Positions 1-8,900 are shown, counted from the stretch's first letter. The stretch: 30,404 nucleotides of DNA from an uncultured Solobacterium sp. (GCA_900543035.1 UQPV01000035.1:1-30404), one strand, 5' to 3'. The notes: generated by a model not told the origin, from the sequence alone. Program-made: numbers and translations.

Positions 1-3000
1 GCGCAGAAGCTGGTCATCAGCGGCTTTGTCAACGACGGCAAGCTCAGTTCCACAGAGCTCAATCCGGATCTTGAGGCACCGGTGCTGAGCGAGAACGAGG
101 AAGCGAAGACGGCGACGAGCATCACGGTACAGTGGGACGCAGTAGAAGACGCGGACTACTATCAGGTGCTCGTAGACGGACAGCCGAGCGATGACATTCC
201 GGCTGAAAAGCTGAATACGGTGATCAATGGAGCGACGAGCTTCATCAACACTGGTCTGGAATTCAAGTCTACGCATACATACAGCGTACGCGCGGTGAAT
301 GCGGAGGGCTATTCTGAATGGAGCAACATGATCACGACCACGACGAAGGATGATCCGTTCCTGAATACGCCGACGCCGCAGGATATCGACTGGACCGGAA
401 ACATCTGGGGCAATCATGGTGCGGATCTCGCGTTCGACCAGATCTTCCAGATGGGAGACGGCGGATTCCATTCCAACAATGGCGGCATCAATGAAAAGCT
501 GACCGTAGATTATGGCAATGCTTATCTGTTTGATAAGATCGAGTATTATCCGCGAGATGATGCCGGCAATGGTACGGTGACCAAGATGCTGGTCGAGACC
601 AGCCTGGACGGCGTGCATTGGATCCAGCATGGACCGGATACCGACACAGATGGCAGAAAGGTGAACAACTTTGCGGCGGACAACACGATGAAGACGATCG
701 ATCTGAGCGATCCGAACACAGGAAGCGAAACGATCGGCGCGCGTTATATCCGATTCACGGCGCTGGCATCCGTAGGCACCTTCTTCTCCGCAAGCGAGAT
801 CAAGCCGTATGCCATCGAAGGCGAGAAGACGCCGGGAAGCGCGTTCAATCCGTTCACAGTAGGAAACACGCCTTCTATGGGAACAGCTGAAGCTACGCAG
901 ACAACATTCCAGCAGATCTATCAGAGAGCATCTTCTGCGCATGAATCTTACAAGAACCCAACATGGATCGCAGAAGTACAGGGTCTGTATGGCGATATCA
1001 ATTTCAATGGCATCTCTGATGTCTATGACTATGCGTACACTGCATTCAGAGCAGATGGCGGAACGACGAAGACCGGAAGCGTATCGGGAAAGATCACGCT
1101 GCAGAGCGACAAGGATGTCATCGCAGCTGATGAAGAGTTCACCATCAGCGTGACTGCCGAGGACGTGAAGAACCTGAACGCGTATGGAACGATCATCAAC
1201 TATGATCCGGAGAAGGTCGAGTTCGTCTCTGAGCAGTATCTGAACACAGGCGATATGTACACGCAGGGCATGACGGGCAACATCGTCTATGATGATGGCA
1301 CGGCTTATGTCAACCACAACGCGATCAATATGGGTGATAAGGACCTGCTCAATGGATCGATGGTATTGTCCACGATCACGATGCGGGCAAAAGAGGACAT
1401 CAAGCTCAACGGTATCAGCGACGTCAATGACGAAGACTTCATCATCGATCTGTCTACCGTGACCATGATGGGACCGGATTACAGCACGATCGAGTATAAG
1501 AATGGCGATACGGTACAGCTTATCGACTTTGGTTATGATGATTTCGATATCACGATGACCAATGAGTTCCTGCCGACGGATGACGGCACGAACGTGGAGA
1601 AGCTGGTTCAGAGCGGATCACAGAATTCTTATAAGAAGCTGTTTGATGGCAACATCAGCCGCGACTTCGAGCTGCTCTATGACATCGAGTCCAACTGGGA
1701 TGAGAACAAAGAGCTGCCGGAGTATGTCGAGCTGCCGATCACGATGCATCTGGATCTGAAGGAAGACGCTCTGGTCGATCAGGTCAAGGTGCTCAATGCC
1801 AATAAAGCAAATGGATATCTGCAGAGTGCAAAGGCGCAGCTGGTCTATGCGGATGGCACGACAAGCGATGAGATCGTGATCAATGAAGAACAGTCGATTT
1901 ATGAATTCAACTTTGAACCGACCAAGCTGGTGGATCGCATCGACATCACCTTTGTAGACGCGACCCATACGCATCCGACCAGAAGCAACATGTTGACGCT
2001 GGCCGAGCTGGAGATCACCGGTCATGTTCCGGCGGATTCGGATAAGGCAGCCCTGCAGGCAGCAGTCACTGCGGCCGAGCAGATCGATACGTCCATCTAT
2101 ACGGATGAGACAGTCGCGGTCTTTGAAGAAGCGCTGAATGAGGCCAAGGCTGTATTGGCCAATGTCGATGTGAAGCAGGATGTCGTGGATGCCGCAGTGG
2201 AGAAGCTGCTGGCAGCCCAGGAGGCATTGGAGCGCAAGGATGGCGCGTTTGCCTTCGAATATGACGACTTCACCTTCACGATGACCAACGCGTTCCTGCC
2301 GAGCGATGACGGCACGAATGTCAATAAGCTGATCCAGGGTGGATCGGCGGCATCTTATGGCAAGCTGTTTGACGGCGCATATGGCCGTGACTTCGAACTG
2401 CTTTGGGATGTCAGCAGCAACCATGATGAAGACGGCGAGCTGCCGGATTATGTAGAACTGCCGATCACGCTGCATATGACGCTCAACGAGCCGGCATATG
2501 TCGATGATGTGACGGTCTATAATGCGAACAAGGCCAATGGTTATCTGACCAGTGCCAAGGCACAGCTGATCTACACAGATGGCACGACGAGCGATGAGAT
2601 CGTGATCGACAGCGAACAGGAAGCATACACCTTTACGTTCAACAGCGATAAGACGGTCGAACGCATCGATGTCACCTTCCTGACAGCGGATAGCACATCT
2701 GATACCCGGATGAACATGCTCACGCTGGCAGAGATCACCGCGAACGGACGCAAGGTCATGGGAGAAGACACACCGGACAAGAGCGTGCTGGAAGCAGCGA
2801 TCGCAGAAGCTGAGCAGGTAGATACTTCCCTGTACACGCCGCAGAGCGTGGCAGCGTTCACCGAAGCGCTGAACGCGGCAAAGGCCGTAAATGAAGATGC
2901 AGAGGCTACTCAGGAAGCGATCGATCAGGCAGTGAACGATCTTGCGGCAGCGAAGGCCGGACTGGTTGAGCGTGCAGACAAGAGTGAGCTGAACAGAGCG

Positions 3001-4344
3001 ATCACGGCGGCCAATGCGGTAGATACGGAAAACTGCACGGATAACAGCGTGGCAGCGCTGAAGGAAGCACTGGCAGCGGCAAATGCCCTGCTCGATGATG
3101 AGAACGCATCGCAGGATGCAGTCGACGCAGCAGTCAGCGCACTGGATGAGGCCGTTGCTAACATGGTCGCCAAGGCAAGCGATGCGGCAATGAACGCATT
3201 GCAGCTGCTGGTGGACAACGCCAACGCCATGAGAGATGACTACAGCGAGGAAGAATTCGCCGATGTGCTGGCAGCGATCAATGAAGCACAGGCATTGCTG
3301 GATGATCGCGGCAATACGACACCGGGCCAGATGGTCAGTGCTACGCTGAAGCTGTCCGAGGCGATCCGAGACCTGAACGCAGAAGAGAGCGTAGATGCGC
3401 TGAGAGCGGACGTACAGGCCACGATCGACTTCATCAATGAGCATATCCTCACTGATGTGGAAGGCATCCGTCCGGGCAAGGTGACAGAGCTGAGGGAAGC
3501 TGTAGAAGCTGCGAAAACAGTGCTTGAAAAGGCAGACGCGAGCGCAGATGAGCTCAAGGCAGCCAATGAAGCGATGACGAAGGCCGTACACGAGCTGTGG
3601 GAGATCGTGACGAAGGATGAGCTGAACGCGATGATCACAGCAGGTGAAGGTTATCTGGAAGGCGAATACACGCAGGAAAGCAAGGATGCCCTGCAGAGCG
3701 CGATCGACGCGGCCAAGAACGTGGCAGCGAATGAAGACGCGACCGTGGCAGAGGTAAGCGGAGCGATCAGTGCGATCGCCGACGCGATTGCGGGACTGGA
3801 GCGCGAGACGCTGGATACCTCCGCGCTTGAACACGAGATCGAACTCGTGAGCGAGATGCTGAAGAACATCGATGACTATATTCCGAGCACCGTAGAGGGA
3901 CTGGAAGACAAGCTGAACGAAGCGAAGGAAACGCTGACGAACGCCACGACCCAGGCGGAGATCGATGAAGCGACAGAAGCGCTGAGAGAGGCACGTCTGA
4001 ATGCCAGAACATACGCGGACAAGGAAGCGCTGCAGGAAGCAGTCAATGCCGCGAACAAGCTGGATCTGAGCCTGTATACGGCAGAAAGCCGTGCAGCGGT
4101 AGAAGCAGCCGTGAACAATGCCAAGAGCGTGCTGGCGAATGAGCTGGCGACGCAAGAGGAAGTCGATAAAGCATTGGAAGAGGTCAATGCGGCAGTCGAC
4201 AGCCTGGTGAAGGCTCCGGCAGGAAGCACGAATGCGGATCAGAGCAATACGGGAACCGTGAACACCGCAGGAGCAATGGGCGCATTGATGCTCATGGCAG
4301 CTGCAGGAGCGATGGTGATCGGATACAGAAGAAAGAGAAGCTAG
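1..4344 (+). CDS. Giant modular cell-surface protein, 3' part (partial at 5' end)
   Basis: The frame is open from base 1 to a TAG at 4344, so this is the C-terminal 1447 residues of a larger protein; the GTG at 82 is not a credible start because coding continues upstream. Modules in order: FN3-like (about residues 24-115), F5/8 type C/discoidin-like (117-275), a dockerin-like EF-hand loop DINFNGISD near residue 332, a cohesin-like beta domain (360-505), two copies of a discoidin-like module (512-677 and 754-918) separated by one FIVAR helical unit, then about seven FIVAR units (926-1406). The tail has a short Ser/Thr/Asn linker, one hydrophobic helix and the basic end YRRKRS, which fits C-terminal membrane or wall anchoring. 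Such architecture is known in large carbohydrate-active enzymes of gut Firmicutes and clostridia, where cohesin, dockerin and FIVAR modules mediate protein pairing. The catalytic domain, if any, is upstream of the window, so the substrate cannot be named. Confidence 0.88.
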   Translation, partial: AQKLVISGFVNDGKLSSTELNPDLEAPVLSENEEAKTATSITVQWDAVEDADYYQVLVDGQPSDDIPAEKLNTVINGATSFINTGLEFKSTHTYSVRAVNAEGYSEWSNMITTTTKDDPFLNTPTPQDIDWTGNIWGNHGADLAFDQIFQMGDGGFHSNNGGINEKLTVDYGNAYLFDKIEYYPRDDAGNGTVTKMLVETSLDGVHWIQHGPDTDTDGRKVNNFAADNTMKTIDLSDPNTGSETIGARYIRFTALASVGTFFSASEIKPYAIEGEKTPGSAFNPFTVGNTPSMGTAEATQTTFQQIYQRASSAHESYKNPTWIAEVQGLYGDINFNGISDVYDYAYTAFRADGGTTKTGSVSGKITLQSDKDVIAADEEFTISVTAEDVKNLNAYGTIINYDPEKVEFVSEQYLNTGDMYTQGMTGNIVYDDGTAYVNHNAINMGDKDLLNGSMVLSTITMRAKEDIKLNGISDVNDEDFIIDLSTVTMMGPDYSTIEYKNGDTVQLIDFGYDDFDITMTNEFLPTDDGTNVEKLVQSGSQNSYKKLFDGNISRDFELLYDIESNWDENKELPEYVELPITMHLDLKEDALVDQVKVLNANKANGYLQSAKAQLVYADGTTSDEIVINEEQSIYEFNFEPTKLVDRIDITFVDATHTHPTRSNMLTLAELEITGHVPADSDKAALQAAVTAAEQIDTSIYTDETVAVFEEALNEAKAVLANVDVKQDVVDAAVEKLLAAQEALERKDGAFAFEYDDFTFTMTNAFLPSDDGTNVNKLIQGGSAASYGKLFDGAYGRDFELLWDVSSNHDEDGELPDYVELPITLHMTLNEPAYVDDVTVYNANKANGYLTSAKAQLIYTDGTTSDEIVIDSEQEAYTFTFNSDKTVERIDVTFLTADSTSDTRMNMLTLAEITANGRKVMGEDTPDKSVLEAAIAEAEQVDTSLYTPQSVAAFTEALNAAKAVNEDAEATQEAIDQAVNDLAAAKAGLVERADKSELNRAITAANAVDTENCTDNSVAALKEALAAANALLDDENASQDAVDAAVSALDEAVANMVAKASDAAMNALQLLVDNANAMRDDYSEEEFADVLAAINEAQALLDDRGNTTPGQMVSATLKLSEAIRDLNAEESVDALRADVQATIDFINEHILTDVEGIRPGKVTELREAVEAAKTVLEKADASADELKAANEAMTKAVHELWEIVTKDELNAMITAGEGYLEGEYTQESKDALQSAIDAAKNVAANEDATVAEVSGAISAIADAIAGLERETLDTSALEHEIELVSEMLKNIDDYIPSTVEGLEDKLNEAKETLTNATTQAEIDEATEALREARLNARTYADKEALQEAVNAANKLDLSLYTAESRAAVEAAVNNAKSVLANELATQEEVDKALEEVNAAVDSLVKAPAGSTNADQSNTGTVNTAGAMGALMLMAAAGAMVIGYRRKRS
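1534..2754 (+). repeat. Duplicated discoidin-like module inside the surface protein
   Basis: Two copies (1534-2031 and 2260-2754) lie in the same frame and share long identical blocks: TMTN-FLP-DDGTN, SY-KLFDG, RDFELL, YVELPIT, NANKANGYL, SAKAQL, DGTTSDEIVI, and an ending like MLTLAE-EIT. The FIVAR unit at about 2038-2250 sits between them. The similarity is also visible at DNA level, so the duplication may be fairly recent or kept homogeneous by recombination. Confidence 0.85.
2776..4218 (+). repeat. FIVAR helical repeat array (about seven units)
   Basis: Units of roughly 66-75 codons recur, with a pattern of DK--L---I--A----D---YT--S---L--AL--A--VL----A-Q--VD-A---L--A---L. Boundaries are near 2776, 2977, 3178, 3400, 3610, 3811 and 4015. 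Units near 2776, 2977, 3610 and 4015 are closest to the canonical pattern; the others are more divergent. FIVAR modules are three-helix spacers, and some bind partner modules on other surface enzymes. Confidence 0.8.
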
Positions 4345-4437
4345 TCTTCTGATGACAGAATAGCCTGCTGTCTGAATAAACCAGCAATTATCGAGTAATT
4401 GCGAAGGGACTGGAAAGAGGGCTGGGCTTCCACGCAT

Positions 4438-4470
4438 AGAGCGGGATCTGATATAGATCCTGCTCTTCGT
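4438..4470 (+). terminator. Possible terminator after the surface-protein gene
   Basis: An 11-bp stem (AGAGCGGGATC / GATCCTGCTCT, one G-U pair) with a 7-nt loop is followed by a weak T-rich stretch. It stands between the surface-protein stop and the lipoprotein start. The poor T-run keeps confidence low. A smaller 7-bp perfect hairpin lies at 4384-4402. Confidence 0.45.
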
Positions 4471-4497
4471 ATTATAGAATGGGAATGGAGTGCAGAT

Positions 4498-4956
4498 ATG
4501 AAGAAAAAAATAATGATATATCTCAGTCTTTGTCTGCTGATCCTGACGGGATGCATGGGTGGTAAGACATATCCTGAGATCAAACTGGATCCAGGAAATG
4601 GGGGAGTCAAGTCTATCTCCATGGATGATGCGATTGCCAAGAAAGATAATGGAGAAAACTTTTTGTTGATCGTCACACAAAGCAATTGCCTATATTGCAT
4701 GGATTTTTTTGCACAGTCAGATGACTATATAAAAGAAAAAGGTATCATGTTGTGGTGCATCATATTAGATGAAGAGGACTACAGCGAGCAGCAAAATTTG
4801 AAATTGGTTCATGAGCATTTCGGTGATTTCAGTTCAACGCCATCCCTTTATTATGTAGGGGAAGGTACGACGCAAGATACTTTGTTATCAAGTGAACAGG
4901 AAGTCAGCCTGGAAAGCTATAAGAAATGGCTGAAAGAAAATCATATCGTAGAATGA
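4498..4956 (+). CDS. Thioredoxin-fold lipoprotein
   Basis: A 152-residue protein beginning MKKKIMIYLSL, with a lipobox LTGC whose Cys19 would be lipidated, so it should sit on the outer face of the membrane. The ATG at 4498 is chosen because GGAG lies 7 nt upstream and it produces a proper signal peptide; a longer in-frame reading from 4399 would bury the signal. A CLYC motif (Cys64, Cys67) follows a hydrophobic strand FLLIV, as in thioredoxin-like folds, and a cis-proline-like STPSLYYV segment follows near residue 114. It may reduce or exchange thiols of exported proteins or act as a bacteriocin-accessory-like protein; the sequence does not decide. It appears to be a single-gene unit bounded by a terminator at 5015. 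Confidence 0.8.
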   Translation: MKKKIMIYLSLCLLILTGCMGGKTYPEIKLDPGNGGVKSISMDDAIAKKDNGENFLLIVTQSNCLYCMDFFAQSDDYIKEKGIMLWCIILDEEDYSEQQNLKLVHEHFGDFSSTPSLYYVGEGTTQDTLLSSEQEVSLESYKKWLKENHIVE

Positions 4957-5426
4957 TGGGATATCCTGAGAGGTTGTGATCACGAAAAGAGACTCCTATG
5001 CAGGATATCATATCAAGACCGGGATGTTTATCCTGGTCTTTTATTTGAGCGGTATTGTCTACAAGCAAGTGGAGAATGATTGCTGTGTTGGTGTTTATCA
5101 CGGCCGTCAGACGCTGGTCAAAATAAGAATGATCATCGAAAGGCAGGACCCGAAGGAAGAAGTGCCGACCCCTAAATTACGATCATTGATGCATTTTTTA
5201 GAAAATGGTCGCTGTGTGAATTAGATCGTGCAAGTCTGCTTGTGCATAATTAGATATTCTATAAATAGAACCCGCAGTTGATGATTGTCGCGTGCTTTCT
5301 TATCGAACAGATTCCTGATTTCGGACACTCAGAGAATGTGTCTGGTCGTGTTTGCCGTGTCACAAAGTCTTATTCATCGTCATCTTCTGACACCATCCGG
5401 CATAGACTCTCTCTGGGAGGAATCAG
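4957..5426. other. Long gap with little coding support
   Basis: This 470-base stretch contains the lipoprotein terminator and an 82-codon open frame from a GTG at 4976 to 5224 that reads straight through that terminator and matches no family I recognise. It may be a gene remnant. An A/T-rich patch at 5240-5266 could hold the promoter of the hydrolase operon, but no -35/-10 pair with good spacing was found. Nothing else is seen. Confidence 0.5.
5015..5046 (+). terminator. Rho-independent terminator of the lipoprotein gene
   Basis: An 11-bp stem (AAGACCGGGAT / ATCCTGGTCTT with one G-U pair) has a GTTT loop and is followed by TTATTT. It lies 58 nt after the lipoprotein stop codon. Confidence 0.8.
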
Positions 5427-6149
5427 ATGGAAACATTTTGCGGTGTCCGCTGTCATCTGCAGCGCCTTGGTCAGGGAGATGGGGTCATCCTGCTGCATGG
5501 CTGGGGACAGGACATGCGGATGATGCGCTTGATCCAGAATGAGCTGAAGGACCATTACCGCGTGGTGAACCTGGATCTGCCGGGGTTCGGGGAGAGCGGT
5601 GAGCCCAGCGCGCCATGGGGGATCGAGGAGTATGCCCGCTTCATCCATGAGATCGCTGAGCATGATCATATGGAAGCGCCGATCTTGATCGCACATTCGT
5701 TCGGCGCACGCATCGCCATTCGCTACGCTTCGCGTTATCCGACAAAGAAAATGGTGCTCAGCGGTGCGGCCGGCATACGCGCCCCACTGTCGTGGCAGCG
5801 GCGGGCGAGCCAGCACTGGCATCATCTGAAGAGGCGGATGGGCATGCGCGGCTCTGCGGGCAGCCCGGATTATCAGAAGGCGAGTCCGATCATGAAACAG
5901 GTGCTGGTGCGGGTGGTGAACGAAGATCTCAGCCCGGACCTCTCTGCGATCCGCTGTCCGGTATTGCTCATCTGGGGCAGCGAGGATCGGGAGACGCCGC
6001 TGTGGATGGGGAGAAAGATGGAAAAGGAAATCCCCGGTGCGCGCATGATCGTGTATCGCGATGAAGATCATTTTGCTTATTATCATCAGGGCTTCCGGTT
6101 CATGCGGGATGTCTGTGCTTTCCTGGGGTGCGGTTATGATCTGGATTGA
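5427..6149 (+). CDS. Alpha/beta hydrolase
   Basis: A 240-residue alpha/beta-hydrolase-fold protein. The oxyanion-hole motif LLHGWGQD is near residue 22, the nucleophile elbow AHSFG places Ser91, and the likely acid and base are Asp187 (WGSED) and His215 (EDHF), giving a complete triad. GGGAGG lies 6 nt before the ATG. No signal peptide is seen, so it is cytoplasmic. The stop overlaps the next gene by 14 nt, so it is co-transcribed and probably translationally coupled with the MurF-like ligase and Ddl. That context hints at a job in cell-wall precursor metabolism, but the substrate is unknown; esterase, lipase or amidase activities are all compatible with the fold. Confidence 0.88.
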   Translation: METFCGVRCHLQRLGQGDGVILLHGWGQDMRMMRLIQNELKDHYRVVNLDLPGFGESGEPSAPWGIEEYARFIHEIAEHDHMEAPILIAHSFGARIAIRYASRYPTKKMVLSGAAGIRAPLSWQRRASQHWHHLKRRMGMRGSAGSPDYQKASPIMKQVLVRVVNEDLSPDLSAIRCPVLLIWGSEDRETPLWMGRKMEKEIPGARMIVYRDEDHFAYYHQGFRFMRDVCAFLGCGYDLD

Positions 6150-7695
6150 GATCGCGGCCTTGATCGCTTTGCAGATCCAGGATGGGTACCGGGCGCTGAA
6201 GGTGTTTCAGCAGTGTCATTATCATATCGACCGCTACCGGGACTGGATCATCGAGCGGATCTCGCTGGCCGCTGCTGTCCGGCGGATCGCGCATTATCTG
6301 CCGTTTCTGTTGTTTCTGCTGGTGAAGGATGCACAGGCGCGCAGCGGATCGATCATCTGCATCATCCTGATCTATCTGTCGATGAAGCTGCGGGCGGTGA
6401 AGACAGGCGGCGCCTCGCTGCGCTTTACCGCGCGGGCCCGCCGGCTGATCATCGTTCTGCTTGCGGCCGATGCGGCAGTCACAGCGTTCATCCGCACGCA
6501 GTTGAGCATCGAGCTGTATATCTGCCTGATTCCGCTGTTGTGGACGCTGCCGTGGATCCTGCTGCCGGCCGCGGCCTGCATCGTCTTCCCGCTGGAGCAT
6601 CTGATCCAATCGGTATATATGAAGGATGCCAAGCTCAGGCTTGCGGGCTGCCGCGGGCTCTGTGTCGTGGGCATCGGCGGCAGTTATGGCAAGACGAGCG
6701 TCAAGCAGATCGCGTATGCGCTGCTGAGCAAAGAGCGCTATACGCTCAAGACGCCGCATTCGTATAATAACCGCATGGGCATCAGCCGCACGATCCGCTC
6801 CCGGCTCGATCCCCTGCATGAGGTGTTCCTGTGTGAGATGGGAGCGGATCATCGTGGCGAGCTGCATGAGCTGATGCGTTTTGTCCAACCGGACATCACG
6901 GTGCTGACGGCCATCGGTCCGCAGCATCTGCAGACATTCGGCTCCATGGACAACATCGTGCGGGAGAAGATGCGCATGGTGGAAGATCTGCGCGAAGATG
7001 GCTGCGCCATCTTGAATATCGACAATCCGTATATCCGGGAATGGAAGCGGGAAAACCCCTGTCAGATCATCACCTTCGGCCGATCACAAGAGGCCGATGT
7101 GCGCATCAAAGATGTCCGCTATGATCTGCATGGGGCGCATTTCACGCTGTGCATCGATGGGGAAGAGACGGCGTTTGACACGAAGCTGCTGGGCGAATGC
7201 AACATTTACAACATCGCGGCGGCAGTGGCGCTGGCCAGAAAGCTGGGCATAGGGATGTCCGCGATCCAGCATGCGGTCAGCGAGCTGGGCTATGTGGAGC
7301 ATCGGCTGGAGATGAAGCTGCATAGGGATATGGTGCTCATCGACGATGCCTTCAACGCTAATCCTGAAGGCGCCGCGGCAGCCTGCGATGTGCTGGCGCA
7401 GATGCCCGGCTGGCGCATCCTGGTCACGCCGGGGATGATCGATCTGGGCGAACAGCAGGAACAGTTCAACCGCTGTCTGGGCACGCATGCGGCCGGCTGC
7501 GCGGATGAAGTGATCCTGGTCGGCGGAAAGCAGGTGCAGCCGCTGCGCCAGGGATTGCTCGAGGGCGGCTTTGATGAAGATCGCATCGGGCAGGTCATGA
7601 CGATGCAGGAGGCCTTTGCCTGCTTTGAACAAAGCCCGCATGCGGATAAGGTCGTGCTCATCGAGAACGATGTGCCGGATGTGCTGAACCGATGA
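6136..7695 (+). CDS. Membrane-anchored MurF-like Mur ligase
   Basis: A 519-residue protein with an N-terminal membrane region (hydrophobic segments near residues 1-15, 51-64, 70-82, 103-118 and 125-155) followed by Mur ligase central and C-terminal domains. The ATP loop is GIGGSYGKTS (179-188); EMGADHRGE, a GPQHLQTFGS metal/ligand region and DDAFNANPEG (near 402-411) are MurF-type signatures. MurF adds D-Ala-D-Ala to UDP-MurNAc-tripeptide. Here the usual soluble N-terminal nucleotide-sugar-binding domain is replaced by helices, so the true substrate may be lipid-linked or the enzyme may simply sit at the membrane. The start is the ATG at 6136 with GGGGTG 5 nt upstream; the longer frame upstream overlaps the hydrolase too far. 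Ddl follows 36 nt later, which supports use of D-Ala-D-Ala. Confidence 0.85.
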   Translation: MIWIEIAALIALQIQDGYRALKVFQQCHYHIDRYRDWIIERISLAAAVRRIAHYLPFLLFLLVKDAQARSGSIICIILIYLSMKLRAVKTGGASLRFTARARRLIIVLLAADAAVTAFIRTQLSIELYICLIPLLWTLPWILLPAAACIVFPLEHLIQSVYMKDAKLRLAGCRGLCVVGIGGSYGKTSVKQIAYALLSKERYTLKTPHSYNNRMGISRTIRSRLDPLHEVFLCEMGADHRGELHELMRFVQPDITVLTAIGPQHLQTFGSMDNIVREKMRMVEDLREDGCAILNIDNPYIREWKRENPCQIITFGRSQEADVRIKDVRYDLHGAHFTLCIDGEETAFDTKLLGECNIYNIAAAVALARKLGIGMSAIQHAVSELGYVEHRLEMKLHRDMVLIDDAFNANPEGAAAACDVLAQMPGWRILVTPGMIDLGEQQEQFNRCLGTHAAGCADEVILVGGKQVQPLRQGLLEGGFDEDRIGQVMTMQEAFACFEQSPHADKVVLIENDVPDVLNR

Positions 7696-7731
7696 CGCCT
7701 TCGCGCATAGAATGAGACAGTGAGGGATGAA

Positions 7732-8871
7732 ATGAAGATCAGAGTCTTGTTTCTCTATGGCGGAGACAGTGTAGAGCATGAGATCAGCATCATCAGCGCC
7801 CTGCAGGCGATGGATGGGCTGGATACAGAGCGCTATGAGGCGATCCCCTGCTATGTCAGCAAGCAGGGGGACATGTATGGCGGAGAGCATCTGCGGAAGC
7901 TGGCGCATTACCGTGATCTGGACGCTTTGCTGCAGCGGGTGACGCGCGTGCACATCGAGCGGCGAAGGGGGCAGCCGGTGCTGGTCCGGGATGAGGCCCG
8001 GCGCTTTTCCCGGGCCATTCCCTTTGATATCGTCTTTCCGATCCTGCATGGCGTCAACGGCGAGGATGGCAGTGCTGCCGGCTTCTGCCGCATGCTGCAT
8101 CTGCCCTTCTGTGAAAGCGATGTGCTGTGCGGCGCGATCGGCCAGGACAAGGCGATGCAGAAACGATTGCTGCAGCAGGCGGGGCTGCCGATCTGCCCGT
8201 ATGCCGTGGTGAAAAAGCAGGAGGGAAGCGGGGGATGGCGCAGGACGCTGTCAGCGCTGCGCATGCCAGTGATCCTCAAGCCTTCCTTGCTGGGCTCCAG
8301 CATCGGCATCGAGAAATGCGAAGATCTGGACGCTTGCCTGCAGGCGCTCCCGCACATCTTCGCCTATGGGGATGAAGCGATCGCGGAGACCTGCGTGCAA
8401 GACATGCGCGAGTTCAACTGCGCCATCTTGCATACGCCTTATGGTTATCGGGTCAGCGCCGTAGAGGAAGTCACTCGCGGCAAGGACATCCTCGATTATG
8501 AGGACAAATATATGGGCGGTGATGGCAAGGGCATCATCAGCACGAAGCGGGTCTGGCTGAAGGAGGAGCCGCTCGTGCATCAGGTCCAGCAGCTGACCAT
8601 GCGCTTTGGCAAGATGCTGGGCGTGCGCGGCGTGGCCCGTGTCGATTTCCTCTATGATCCGCAGCAGGAACAGCTGTATGTGAATGAGATCAACACCATC
8701 CCCGGTTCCTTGTCTTGCTATCTGTGGGCATGGGAAGGGGTGGAATTCCCGCAGCTGCTCGATCTGATCATCCGGGATGGATTAGAGGCATACCGGGAGA
8801 GGAGGAGGCGGCTGAGCAGCTATGACACGAATGTGCTGCAGCAGGCTGATCTGCGCGGGACGAAGAAATAG
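7732..8871 (+). CDS. ddl: D-alanine--D-alanine ligase
   Basis: A 379-residue ATP-grasp enzyme joining two D-alanines for peptidoglycan. Visible motifs are EHEISIISA near the N-terminus, PILHGVNGEDGS (about residue 103), VILKPSLLGSSIGI (ATP-binding Lys and Ser pair), the omega-loop DYEDKY, GVARVDF and the metal-binding NEINTIPGS. Length and motif order are standard for Ddl. The ATG at 7732 is preferred over a GTG at 7720 because GAGGG lies 5 nt upstream and the N-terminus then starts MKIRVLF, with the first beta strand. It is last in the hydrolase, MurF-like, Ddl operon. The substrate-specifying region is ordinary enough that D-Ala-D-Ala is more likely than D-Ala-D-Lac or D-Ser, but this was judged by eye. 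Confidence 0.93.
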   Translation: MKIRVLFLYGGDSVEHEISIISALQAMDGLDTERYEAIPCYVSKQGDMYGGEHLRKLAHYRDLDALLQRVTRVHIERRRGQPVLVRDEARRFSRAIPFDIVFPILHGVNGEDGSAAGFCRMLHLPFCESDVLCGAIGQDKAMQKRLLQQAGLPICPYAVVKKQEGSGGWRRTLSALRMPVILKPSLLGSSIGIEKCEDLDACLQALPHIFAYGDEAIAETCVQDMREFNCAILHTPYGYRVSAVEEVTRGKDILDYEDKYMGGDGKGIISTKRVWLKEEPLVHQVQQLTMRFGKMLGVRGVARVDFLYDPQQEQLYVNEINTIPGSLSCYLWAWEGVEFPQLLDLIIRDGLEAYRERRRRLSSYDTNVLQQADLRGTKK

Positions 8872-8900
8872 GCGGGGCCATCCCCGCCTTCGCTTCATTT
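8871..8900 (+). terminator. Terminator of the hydrolase-MurF-Ddl operon
   Basis: A perfect 7-bp GC stem (GGCGGGG / CCCCGCC) with a CCAT loop starts at the last base of the ddl stop codon and is followed by a T-rich stretch. The T-run is interrupted. Confidence 0.65.

Noticed and set aside
1618..4680. A 1020-codon open frame on the minus strand opposite the surface-protein gene
   Set aside because: It is the antisense shadow of a repeat-rich gene. Its product is rich in Cys, Arg, His and Ile with no domain, and the plus-strand gene has clear modules.
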